From JBICIG01 sp043101605 (lineage in GTDB: Bacteria > Planctomycetota > Phycisphaerae > Phycisphaerales > UBA1924): a stretch of 41,939 nucleotides of DNA. Location: the NCBI GenBank assembly GCA_043101605.1, contig JBICIG010000045.1:1-41939 (forward strand), read 5' to 3'. Every line of letters starts with the position of its first letter. The stretch's first letter is position 1. Both the position numbers and the translations under genes were made by a program. The notes below the pieces were generated by a model. That model searched no databases. It worked only from the letters and a program-made list of their open reading frames with translations, and was not told where the DNA came from. This document shows positions 14,750 through 22,282 of this stretch, piece by piece.

Positions 14750-15661
14750 ATGACCGTCCCGAACGCCCAAGCCGCCGAACGCCGCCAACCCTCATCCGCC
14801 GATCCCGCCGGGATCCACCTCGCCCTCCCCAAGGGACGCATGGAAAAGGGCGTCCTCGCCCTCCTCGCCGAGGCAGGCATCCGCGTCGAGAACACCGCCC
14901 GCGGCTACCGCCCCCGCATCAACCTCCCGGGCTACGAGACCAAGGTCCTCAAGCCCCAGGCGATCGTCGAGATGCTCGCCGCCGGCTCGCGCGATGTCGG
15001 GTTCGCAGGCGCCGACTGGGTCGCCGAGATGAACGCCGACCTCGTCGAACTCCTCGACACCGGCCTCGATCGCGTGAAGATCGTCGCCGCCGCCCCGCCC
15101 GACCTCCTGGTCAACAACCGCCCCGCCAAGCCCTCCTTCGTCGTCGCGTCCGAACTCGAAAAGCTCACCCTCGACTGGATCGCCGACCGCGACCTCGACG
15201 CCCGCTTCCTCCGTTCCTACGGCGCGACCGAGGTCCTCCCCCCCGAGGACTGCGACTGCATCGTCGACATCGCGGCCTCGGGCGCGACCCTGCGCGCCAA
15301 CAACCTCGTGGTCTTCGACGAACTGATGACCTCCTCGACGCGCCTCTACGCCTCCCGCGCCGCGATGGGCGACCCCGCCAAGCGCGCCCGCCTCGAGGAG
15401 CTCACCATGCTCCTCGCCTCGGTCCTCGAGGCCCGCCGGCGCGTCGTGCTCGAGGTCAATGTCGCCCCGGATCGCCTCGACGGGCTCGTCGAATCCCTGC
15501 CGTGCATGCGCGAGCCCACCATCGCCACGCTCCGAGGCGACGCGGGCTTTGCGATCAAGGTCGCCGTCCTCCGCGACCAGCTCCCCGCGCTCATCCCCCA
15601 GATCCGCGCCCTCGGCGGGACCGACATCCTCGTCACCCAGCCCTCGCAGATCGTGCCATGA
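14750..15661 (+). CDS. hisG: ATP phosphoribosyltransferase, long form
   Basis: A 303-residue enzyme catalysing the first step of histidine synthesis, ATP plus PRPP to phosphoribosyl-ATP. The ATG at 14750 has GGGAG 8 bases upstream; a GTG at 14660 would lie inside the attenuator stem and is rejected. The catalytic domain shows LALPKGRM, VGFAGADWV and the PRPP-binding loop DCIVDIAASGATLRANNL. The last 80 residues (VVLEVNVAPDRLDGLVESLPCMREPTIATL and GGTDILVTQPSQIVP) are the ACT-like regulatory domain of the long form, so it should be feedback-inhibited by histidine and need no HisZ. It opens the operon and its stop overlaps the next start by four bases. Confidence 0.95.
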   Translation: MTVPNAQAAERRQPSSADPAGIHLALPKGRMEKGVLALLAEAGIRVENTARGYRPRINLPGYETKVLKPQAIVEMLAAGSRDVGFAGADWVAEMNADLVELLDTGLDRVKIVAAAPPDLLVNNRPAKPSFVVASELEKLTLDWIADRDLDARFLRSYGATEVLPPEDCDCIVDIAASGATLRANNLVVFDELMTSSTRLYASRAAMGDPAKRARLEELTMLLASVLEARRRVVLEVNVAPDRLDGLVESLPCMREPTIATLRGDAGFAIKVAVLRDQLPALIPQIRALGGTDILVTQPSQIVP

Positions 15662-16773
15662 CCGCCCAACCGCCCAGCCCATCCGGTCGGCTTCCCGCAC
15701 CCGCCGCCCGCGCGCGCACCGACGGCTACGCCGTCCCGCGCCCCGCACACGACATCGACCTGTGGCTCGATCTCAATGAAGGTCGCCTCCCCGCCGACCT
15801 TCTCGCCCGCGCGCTCGAAACAGTCGCGCCCGACGACGCCCGCCGCTACCCCAGCGACGCCGACCTCACCCGCCGCTTCGCCGAGCGCTTCGGCGTCTCG
15901 CCCGATCGCGTCCTCGTCACCGCCGGCGGCGACGACGCCCTCTACCGCGCCTGCCTCGCGTACCTCGAGCACGGACGCGACTTCATCCTCCCCAGCCCCA
16001 GCTTCGAGATGCTCGGCCGCTACGCCGAACTCGCCGGGGCCCGCGTCGTGCGCACCGACTGGTCCGCCGGGCCCTACCCGCTCGACGCCGTGCTCGAACG
16101 CATCACGCCGAGCACCGGCGCCATCGCCGTCGTCAGCCCCAACAACCCGACCGGCGGCATCATCTCCGCGGCTCAGCTCCGCGAACTCTCCGCCGCCGTT
16201 CCCCACGCCATGCTGCTGGTGGACCTCGCGTACACCGAATTCGCCGACGAAGACCTCACGCCCGTCGCCGCTGAACTCCCCAACGCCATCATCGTGCGCA
16301 CGCTCAGCAAGGCGTGGGGGCTCGCGGGGCTCCGCATCGGGTGCGCGATCGCTCAACCCGAGTCGATCAACGCCCTGCGATCGGTCGGCAACCCGTTCGC
16401 CGCCTCCTCTCTCTCCCTCCGCATCGCCGGCGCTTTCCTTGACGAGCCCCGGCAGCCCTTCGCAGACATGATCGTCCGCGTGCGCACCGAACGCGCTGAA
16501 CTCCGCGAACTGCTCACCACCCTCGGCGTCTGCGTCGAGCCCTCGCAGGGCAACTTCGTCCTCGCGCGATTCCCGCCGACCGCGCCCGACGCCCCGCAGC
16601 GCGTCTGGCGCGGGCTCGCCGAGCGAGGCATCGCGATCCGGCTGTTCAAGAATCGCCCGGGCCTCGAAGACGCACTCCGCATCACCTGCCCCGCCGACGA
16701 ATCCGACTTCGTCCGACTGACGGACGCCCTCCGCGCCGTCATCCCCGCCGCCCTCAAGGAATCCCGCGCATGA
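15658..16773 (+). CDS. hisC: Histidinol-phosphate aminotransferase
   Basis: A 371-residue PLP enzyme of aminotransferase class I/II, converting imidazole acetol phosphate to histidinol phosphate with glutamate as donor. Family signatures are the N-terminal DLNEGRLP, the substrate strand SPNNPTGGII, the aromatic-Asp segment LLVDLAYTEFAD, and the PLP Schiff-base lysine Lys218 in TLSKAWGLAGLRIG. Further on are NPFAASSLSLR and the C-terminal ALRITCP with the phosphate-binding Arg. The ATG at 15658 overlaps the hisG stop (ATGA), and its own stop overlaps hisB in the same way. The length matches the family. The N-terminal 30 residues are a Pro/Ala-rich extension. Confidence 0.93.
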   Translation: MTAQPPSPSGRLPAPAARARTDGYAVPRPAHDIDLWLDLNEGRLPADLLARALETVAPDDARRYPSDADLTRRFAERFGVSPDRVLVTAGGDDALYRACLAYLEHGRDFILPSPSFEMLGRYAELAGARVVRTDWSAGPYPLDAVLERITPSTGAIAVVSPNNPTGGIISAAQLRELSAAVPHAMLLVDLAYTEFADEDLTPVAAELPNAIIVRTLSKAWGLAGLRIGCAIAQPESINALRSVGNPFAASSLSLRIAGAFLDEPRQPFADMIVRVRTERAELRELLTTLGVCVEPSQGNFVLARFPPTAPDAPQRVWRGLAERGIAIRLFKNRPGLEDALRITCPADESDFVRLTDALRAVIPAALKESRA

Positions 16774-17366
16774 CCACCCACGCTCCCCGCACCGCGACCA
16801 TCGAGCGCACGACCAGCGAGACCGACATCAAACTGTCGCTCAATCTCGACGGCTCGGGGCAGTTCACCATCAGCACCGGCATCGGCTTCCTCGACCATCT
16901 CCTCTCGGCCCTCGCCAAGCACGCCCGCTTCGATCTCTCTCTCTCCTGCTCGGGCGATCTCGAGGTCGACGATCACCACACCGCCGAGGACTGTGCGCTC
17001 GCGCTCGGCGCCGCGGTCGACCGCGCCCTGGGCGATCGCGCCGGCATCGCCCGCTTCGCCTCAGCGTACGCCCCGCTGGATGAAGCACTCGCCCGCGCCG
17101 TCGTCGATCTTTCCGGCCGCCCCTCGCCCCACATCGACCTGCAACTCCGGCGCGACACCATCGGCACCCTCGCCAGCGAGAATATCGCCCACTTCGTCGC
17201 CTCTCTCGCGACCGCCGCGCGCACGACTCTCCACCTCGATGTCCTGCGCGGCGACAACGACCACCACAAGGCCGAAGCGGCGTTCAAGGCCCTCGCCCTG
17301 GCCCTCCGAGCCGCGGTCGCCCGCGACGGCTCGTCGGGCATTCCCAGCACCAAGGGCGTGCTGTGA
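16770..17366 (+). CDS. hisB: Imidazoleglycerol-phosphate dehydratase
   Basis: A 198-residue monofunctional HisB, which dehydrates imidazole glycerol phosphate to imidazole acetol phosphate. The two metal-binding repeats are intact: GIGFLDHLLSALAKHARFDL with DDHHTAEDCALALG, and the later DNDHHKAEAAFKALALALR. The C-terminus ends in PSTKGVL as usual. There is no N-terminal histidinol-phosphatase domain as in the enterobacterial fusion, so the phosphatase must be encoded elsewhere. It overlaps hisC by four bases and its stop shares one base with the hisH start. Confidence 0.95.
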   Translation: MTTHAPRTATIERTTSETDIKLSLNLDGSGQFTISTGIGFLDHLLSALAKHARFDLSLSCSGDLEVDDHHTAEDCALALGAAVDRALGDRAGIARFASAYAPLDEALARAVVDLSGRPSPHIDLQLRRDTIGTLASENIAHFVASLATAARTTLHLDVLRGDNDHHKAEAAFKALALALRAAVARDGSSGIPSTKGVL

Positions 17367-17983
17367 TGCCCGCGTCCGTCCTGGTCATCCCGACCGGCAG
17401 CGCCAACATCGCCTCGATGCTCGCGGGCCTCGCCCGCATCGGCGCGGCGCCCGAACTGTCGAGCGATCCCGACCGCATCGCCGACGCACCGGCCGTCGTT
17501 CTGCCCGGCGTCGGCACGCTCGCCAGCGCGATGACCACCATTCGTGCGCACGCGCTCGAGCACGCCCTCCGCGCCCGCATCGAGCGCGATCTTCCCACCC
17601 TGTGCGTCTGCGTGGGCCTGCAGGCCCTGCTCGAAGGGAGCGAGGAATCGCCGGGCGTCGCCGGGCTCGGCATCGTCCCGGGCATCGCCGAGCGGTTTAC
17701 CGGCGTGCGCTCGCCGCAGATGGGCTGGAACCGCGTCGTGTCGCCCCCCGCCGCCCGCATCCTCGCGACCGGCGACGCCTACTTCGCCAATTCCTTCCGC
17801 CTCGTTCGCCCGCCCGAGGGTTTCCTCTGCGCGACCGCCGATCACGCCGGCCCGTTCGTCGCCGCTTTCGAACGCGGCAACCTCGTCGCCTGTCAGTTCC
17901 ACCCCGAACTCTCCGGCCGATACGGGCTGGGCGTGATGTCCCGCTGGCTCGCACACTCCAGGGAGACCACTCGATGCTCCTGA
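17366..17983 (+). CDS. hisH: Imidazole glycerol phosphate synthase, glutaminase subunit
   Basis: A 205-residue class I glutamine amidotransferase that feeds ammonia to HisF. The catalytic triad is visible: Cys82 in VCVGLQALLEGSEE, His179 and Glu181 in QFHPE. The oxyanion-loop segment PGVGTLASAM is present at 47-56. The ATG at 17366 shares its A with the hisB stop; a GTG one codon earlier is also possible. The motif before the nucleophile reads CVCVGLQ where many homologues have GICLGMQ, a mild divergence. It overlaps hisF by ten bases, fitting a two-subunit complex made at equal levels. Confidence 0.93.
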   Translation: MPASVLVIPTGSANIASMLAGLARIGAAPELSSDPDRIADAPAVVLPGVGTLASAMTTIRAHALEHALRARIERDLPTLCVCVGLQALLEGSEESPGVAGLGIVPGIAERFTGVRSPQMGWNRVVSPPAARILATGDAYFANSFRLVRPPEGFLCATADHAGPFVAAFERGNLVACQFHPELSGRYGLGVMSRWLAHSRETTRCS

Positions 17984-18759
17984 GCCGCGTCATCCCCTGC
18001 CTCGATGTGCGCAACGGCCGCGTCGTCAAGGGCGTGAAGTTCCAGGGCCTCCGCGACGCGGGCGACCCGGTCGAACTCGCCGCCGCCTACGAAGCCCAGG
18101 GCGCCGACGAACTGACCGTCCTCGATGTCTCGGCCACGCCCGAGGGTCGCGCCACCGCCATCGAAACCGTCGCGGCGATCCGCGCCCACATCTCCATCCC
18201 GCTGACCGTCGGCGGGGGGATCCGCGTGATCGACGACGCCGCCCGCCTCCTCGACGCCGGCGCCGACAAGGTCAGCGTCAACACCGCCGCGGTCGCGAAC
18301 CCCGAACTGCTCACGATCCTCGCCGACCGCTTCGGGCGCCAGTGCGTCGTGCTTGCCGCCGACGCCGCCCGCCGCGAGCCGCCCCCCGTCACCTTCGCCC
18401 CGGCGTGGGAGGTGGTCATCAGGAGCGGCACCGAGCGCACGGGACTCGACGCGATCGAATGGTGCGCACGGGCCGAGCAGCTCGGCGCGGGCGAGGTCCT
18501 GCTGACCAGTTGGGACCGGGACGGCACACGCTCGGGATACGACCTCGAACTCATCACCGCCGTGCGCCACGCCGTCGGGATCCCGATCATCGCATCGGGC
18601 GGAGCCGCGGGCGCGCACCACCTGGTCGAGGCGATCGACGCCGGCGCCGACGCCGTCCTCGCCGCCTCCATCTTCCACGACGCCGAAATGACTGTGCGCG
18701 AGGTCAAGCGGCAGATGGCCCTCGAAGGCGTGCGCGTGCGCACGGAGGACGCGGCATGA
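17974..18759 (+). CDS. hisF: Imidazole glycerol phosphate synthase, cyclase subunit
   Basis: A 261-residue TIM-barrel enzyme that uses HisH-derived ammonia to form imidazole glycerol phosphate and AICAR. Both catalytic acids are at the canonical positions: Asp11 in CLDVRNGRVVKG and Asp130 in VVLAADAARRE. Phosphate-binding loops LTVGGGIR and IIASGGAAG, and the segment TSWDRDGTRSGYD, are intact. The ATG at 17974 follows AGGGAGA by about 9 bases and lies ten bases inside the hisH frame. The stop overlaps the next ATG (18756-18759). Length and motifs are ordinary for the family. Confidence 0.95.
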   Translation: MLLSRVIPCLDVRNGRVVKGVKFQGLRDAGDPVELAAAYEAQGADELTVLDVSATPEGRATAIETVAAIRAHISIPLTVGGGIRVIDDAARLLDAGADKVSVNTAAVANPELLTILADRFGRQCVVLAADAARREPPPVTFAPAWEVVIRSGTERTGLDAIEWCARAEQLGAGEVLLTSWDRDGTRSGYDLELITAVRHAVGIPIIASGGAAGAHHLVEAIDAGADAVLAASIFHDAEMTVREVKRQMALEGVRVRTEDAA

Positions 18760-20036
18760 TCATCCCCTCGATCGACCTGCAATCCGGGAACGCCGTCCAA
18801 CTCGTCGGCGGCAAGGAGAAGAAGCTCGACGCGGGCGACCCGCGCCCCATCGCCGAGAAGTTCGCCCGCGTCGGCGAGATCGCCGTTGTCGACCTCGACG
18901 CGGCCATGGGCACCGGTTCCAACGCCGAAGTCATGCGCGAACTGTGCGCCATCGCCGATTGCCGCGTTGGCGGCGGGATCCGCGACATCGACACCGCGAT
19001 CCGCTGGCTCGACGCCGGCGCCACCAAGGTCGTCCTCGGCACCGCTGCCACCCCCGAGATCCTCCGCGAGCTCCCGCGCGATCGCGTCGTTGCCGCCCTT
19101 GACACGAATCACGATGAGGTCATGGACCACGGCTGGACGCGCGGCACCGGACGCACCATCAACGACAAACTCGCCGAGCTCCGCGAATACGCGGGCGGAT
19201 TCCTCGTCACCTTCATAGAACGCGAAGGACGCATGGAGGGCATCGACCTCGAGCGGGCCGAGCGCATCCGGAACGCCGCGGGGGACTGCGAACTGACCGT
19301 CGCCGGCGGCGTGCGCGACGCCGGCGAGATCGCCACGCTCGATCGGCTCGGGATCGACGCGCAGGTCGGCATGGCGCTGTACACCGGCGCGATCGACCTG
19401 GCCGACTGCCTCTGGGCGTGCGCGCGCAGCGACCGTGCAGACGGGCTCGTGCCGACCGTCGTCGCCGATGAGCGCGGAACCTCGCTCGGGCTCGCGTATT
19501 CCAGCATCGAGAGCCTCCGGGTCGCGATCGAGAAGGGACGCGGCGCGTACCACTCGCGATCGCGCGGCGGGCTGTGGGTCAAGGGTCAGACCAGCGGCGA
19601 CACGCAGCGCGTCCGCGCCGTCCGCCTCGACTGCGACCGCGACGCGTTCCTCTTCCGCGTCGAGCAGGGCGGGGGGTTCTGTCACAAGGGAACACGCACC
19701 TGTTTCGGCGCGCGCGACGCGTCCGACGGGCTCGGCGGGCTGTCACGCAGGCTCGCGGCGATCCGCGACCAATCGACCGCGGGCGATTCCGGCTCCTACA
19801 CCCGCCGGCTGCTCACCGAGCCCGGGCTGCTCGAGGCCAAGCTCATCGAAGAGGCGCGGGAGCTGGGGCAGGCGACCGACCCGACCCATGTGTGCGCCGA
19901 GACCGCCGATGTGCTCTACTTCGCCCTCGCCGCGATGGCCCGCGCGGGCGTGACACTGGAGGAGGTCGAACGCGAACTCGACCGCCGCGCTCGCAAGGTC
20001 ACCCGTCGCCCGGGCGATGCCAAGGAGACCGCATGA
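18756..20036 (+). CDS. Trifunctional HisA-HisI-HisE fusion (isomerase, phosphoribosyl-AMP cyclohydrolase, phosphoribosyl-ATP pyrophosphatase)
   Basis: One uninterrupted 426-residue frame carries three enzymes. Residues 1-221 are a HisA-type barrel: catalytic Asp7 in MIIPSIDL, phosphate loops RVGGGIRD (70-77) and TVAGGVRD (181-188), and Asp116 in AALDTNHDE. It is shorter than usual HisA (about 240), reads NAVQLVGG where most bacterial HisA differ, and has FIEREGRMEG in place of the usual DISRDGTL loop, so it is a divergent member. Residues about 228-318 are HisI, with SRSRGGLWVKGQTSGDTQ, metal-binding LDCDRDA (Asp292, Cys293, Asp294, Asp296) and FCHKGTRTCF (Cys309, Cys316). Residues about 328-415 are HisE, with KLIEEARELGQA and ETADVLYF. 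HisE, HisI and HisA catalyse pathway steps 2, 3 and 4 in sequence. No start codon with a ribosome site occurs between domains. ATGA overlaps join it to hisF and hisD. Confidence 0.9.
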   Translation: MIIPSIDLQSGNAVQLVGGKEKKLDAGDPRPIAEKFARVGEIAVVDLDAAMGTGSNAEVMRELCAIADCRVGGGIRDIDTAIRWLDAGATKVVLGTAATPEILRELPRDRVVAALDTNHDEVMDHGWTRGTGRTINDKLAELREYAGGFLVTFIEREGRMEGIDLERAERIRNAAGDCELTVAGGVRDAGEIATLDRLGIDAQVGMALYTGAIDLADCLWACARSDRADGLVPTVVADERGTSLGLAYSSIESLRVAIEKGRGAYHSRSRGGLWVKGQTSGDTQRVRAVRLDCDRDAFLFRVEQGGGFCHKGTRTCFGARDASDGLGGLSRRLAAIRDQSTAGDSGSYTRRLLTEPGLLEAKLIEEARELGQATDPTHVCAETADVLYFALAAMARAGVTLEEVERELDRRARKVTRRPGDAKETA

Positions 20037-21313
20037 GCAAGCCCTTCCTGCGCGCGATGAAGCTGGACGAGCTGCGTTCGTCGCGCCCCGAGCCGGTGTC
20101 GCCCGAGGCGCTCGCGGTCGCGTCGGCGATCCTGGAGGATGTGCGTTCGCGCGGCGAGCCCGCCGCCCGCGAGCACGCCGAGCGATTGGGCGACCTCGAG
20201 CCCGGCGCGTCGATGTTCCTCGAGAAGCACGAGATCGCCCGCGAAGCCGAGGTGCTTGACGACGAGACGCGAGGCGTGCTCGAGCGCACCATCGCCCGCG
20301 TGCGCGCTTTCGCCGAGGCGCAGCGGGCGTCGATCCACCCGCTCGATGTCTCGGTGCCCGGCGGGCGCGCGGGGCACACCATCGCGCCCGTCGAGCGGGC
20401 CGGGTGCTACGCGCCGGGCGGGCGGTTCCCCCTTCCGTCGTCGGCGATCATGACCGCCGTCACCGCGCGGGCGGCCGGCGTGCGCACGGTCTGGGTCGCC
20501 TCGCCCCGCCCCACGCGCCAGACCCTCGCCGCAGCCGCGCTCGCCGGAGCCGACGGCGTGCTGACGATCGGCGGCGCCCAGGCGATCGCGGCGCTCGCCC
20601 ACGGGCTCGGTCCCATCAAGCCCTGCGATGTGATCGTCGGCCCGGGCAACCGGTATGTCACCGCCGCCAAGCAGCTCGTCGTGGGCCGGTGCGCGATCGA
20701 CATGCTCGCCGGCCCGTCCGAGCTGCTCATCATCGCCGACGACTCCGCCGATCCGGAACTCGTCGCGGCCGACCTGCTCGCCCAGGCCGAGCACGACACC
20801 GACGCGCGCCCGATCCTCGTCACGCTTGATCCGGCTCTACCCGCCAAGGTCGAAACGGCGCTGGGCGCGCAGCTCGCGTCGCTCCCGACCGCCGACACCG
20901 CCCGGGCCGCCCTCGCCAACGGCTTCGTCGTGCTCGCCGGGAGCGAGGGCGACGCGATCGCCGCGGCCGACCTCGTCGCGCCCGAGCATCTCCAGGTCAT
21001 GACCCGCGACGCGCGGGCGCTGGCGGCGAGGCTCGATCATTACGGCGCGGTCTTCATCGGCTCACGCAGCGCCGAGGTGCTGGGGGACTACGGCGTGGGT
21101 CCGAACCATGTCCTCCCGACAGGCGGCACCGCCCGACACGCGGCGGGGCTGAGCGTCTTCACCTTCCTCCGCGTGCGCACCTGGCTGGCGATGGATGCCG
21201 AGCCCGCCGGGGGCGAGCGATCGCGTAGCATGATCGAGGACGCGGTCGCGCTGGGCGAGATGGAGGGGCTGATCGGTCACGCCCGTGCCGCGGCGCTCCG
21301 CCGGGACCGCTGA
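20033..21313 (+). CDS. hisD: Histidinol dehydrogenase
   Basis: A 426-residue zinc enzyme performing the last two steps, histidinol to histidinal to histidine with NAD. Family blocks are present in order: AGCYAPGGRFPLPSSAIMT, GGAQAIAALAHG, the GPGNRYVTAAKQ loop, IDMLAGPSELLIIADD, AQAEHD with the zinc-ligand and base His region, and GDYGVGPNHVLPTGGTARHAAGLSV. The ATG at 20033 overlaps the stop of the fused gene by four bases. The length is typical. It closes the histidine operon; 15 bases later another gene begins with a TTG, so readthrough is likely. Confidence 0.95.
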   Translation: MSKPFLRAMKLDELRSSRPEPVSPEALAVASAILEDVRSRGEPAAREHAERLGDLEPGASMFLEKHEIAREAEVLDDETRGVLERTIARVRAFAEAQRASIHPLDVSVPGGRAGHTIAPVERAGCYAPGGRFPLPSSAIMTAVTARAAGVRTVWVASPRPTRQTLAAAALAGADGVLTIGGAQAIAALAHGLGPIKPCDVIVGPGNRYVTAAKQLVVGRCAIDMLAGPSELLIIADDSADPELVAADLLAQAEHDTDARPILVTLDPALPAKVETALGAQLASLPTADTARAALANGFVVLAGSEGDAIAAADLVAPEHLQVMTRDARALAARLDHYGAVFIGSRSAEVLGDYGVGPNHVLPTGGTARHAAGLSVFTFLRVRTWLAMDAEPAGGERSRSMIEDAVALGEMEGLIGHARAAALRRDR

Positions 21314-21328
21314 ACTGGGAGCTGCGCG

Positions 21329-22126
21329 TTGAACGAACTGCCCGGATCGATCGGGATCATCGGGGCGATGCCCGACGAGGTCGCCGCCCTGAACCACTGG
21401 CTCCACGCGCGCGCCGAGCGCCGCACCGTCGCCGGGCGCGAGTTCCTGATCGCCCACCACGCCGAGCACGAAGCCGACGGCGTCGGGGCCGGGCACCGCA
21501 TCGTCCTCGCCCAGTCGCGGGTGGGGAAGGTGGCGGCGGCGGTCACCGCGACGCGGATGATCGAGACCTTCGAGGTCGACGCGGTGATCTTCACCGGTCT
21601 CGCCGGGGCTCTCGACGAGTCGCTGCGGGTGGGGGACATCGTCGTCGCCAGCTCGCTCTGCCAGCACGACATGGACGCCTCGCCGCTCTTTCCGCCGCTG
21701 GAGATCCCGCTGCTCGGCACCAGTTTCTTCGAGCCCGATGCGGCGCTGACCGATCGCGTGCACGCCGCGGCCGAGCGGTTCATCGCCGCCGGGCTCGCGC
21801 CCGAGCTCACCCCCGCCCAGCGCGACGCCATGGGCATCGGATCGCCCCGGGTGATCCGCGGGGTCGTGACCAGCGGCGACCTGTTCTGTGCGAGCAACGC
21901 GCTCCGCGACCTCGTCCGCTCACGCGTTCCGACCGCCGCGTGCGTCGAGATGGAAGGGGCGGCGGTCGCGCAGGTCTGCGCCGAGCACGGCAAGCCCTTC
22001 GCGGTCGTCCGCGCGATCTCCGACGCCGCCGACGACGGCGCCGCCGATCATTTCATGCAGTCGCTCCCCGCGTTCGCCGCCGCGTACTCGCTGGGCATCG
22101 TGCGCCGGATCTTCGACGCCGACTGA
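21329..22126 (+). CDS. mtnN: 5'-methylthioadenosine/S-adenosylhomocysteine nucleosidase
   Basis: A 265-residue phosphorylase-fold enzyme that removes adenine from methylthioadenosine and S-adenosylhomocysteine. Recognisable parts are the N-terminal IGIIGAMPDEV with the catalytic-water Glu, the glycine-rich strand VIFTGLAGALDESLRVGDIVV, ACVEMEGAAVAQVC with the ribose-binding Met-Glu, and VRAISDAADDGA with the catalytic Asp. The start is a TTG at 21329 with GGGAG 8 bases upstream; no ATG in frame is better placed. Two small insertions make it longer than the usual 230 residues. It lies 15 bases after hisD and may be cotranscribed with the his operon. The his pathway yields AICAR, so the genes share adenine-nucleotide metabolism, but no direct link is shown. 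Confidence 0.9.
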   Translation: MNELPGSIGIIGAMPDEVAALNHWLHARAERRTVAGREFLIAHHAEHEADGVGAGHRIVLAQSRVGKVAAAVTATRMIETFEVDAVIFTGLAGALDESLRVGDIVVASSLCQHDMDASPLFPPLEIPLLGTSFFEPDAALTDRVHAAAERFIAAGLAPELTPAQRDAMGIGSPRVIRGVVTSGDLFCASNALRDLVRSRVPTAACVEMEGAAVAQVCAEHGKPFAVVRAISDAADDGAADHFMQSLPAFAAAYSLGIVRRIFDAD

Positions 22127-22282
22127 CCGCAAACCGGACGCCGGGCTCGGGATCGGGACCGCCCGGCGCCGCCGGAGCGTTCCCCGTCGCGGACCCGGGG
22201 ATTCCCGGATAGGCTGCCTCGCCGGGAGCATCGCTCCCGACGGAGCGCGCGGGCGGGCCGCGCGCCGAGGGGAACGCCGCGC

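Noticed and set aside
14737..15657. A long N-terminal extension of the hisC frame
   Set aside because: It overlaps hisG completely in another frame and reads as Arg/Pro-rich noise; HisC begins at 15658 with the ATGA overlap.
22223..22239. Short perfect hairpin between mtnN and the antiporter gene
   Set aside because: A 7-base stem with a three-base loop and no U tract; such repeats are common by chance in DNA this GC-rich.
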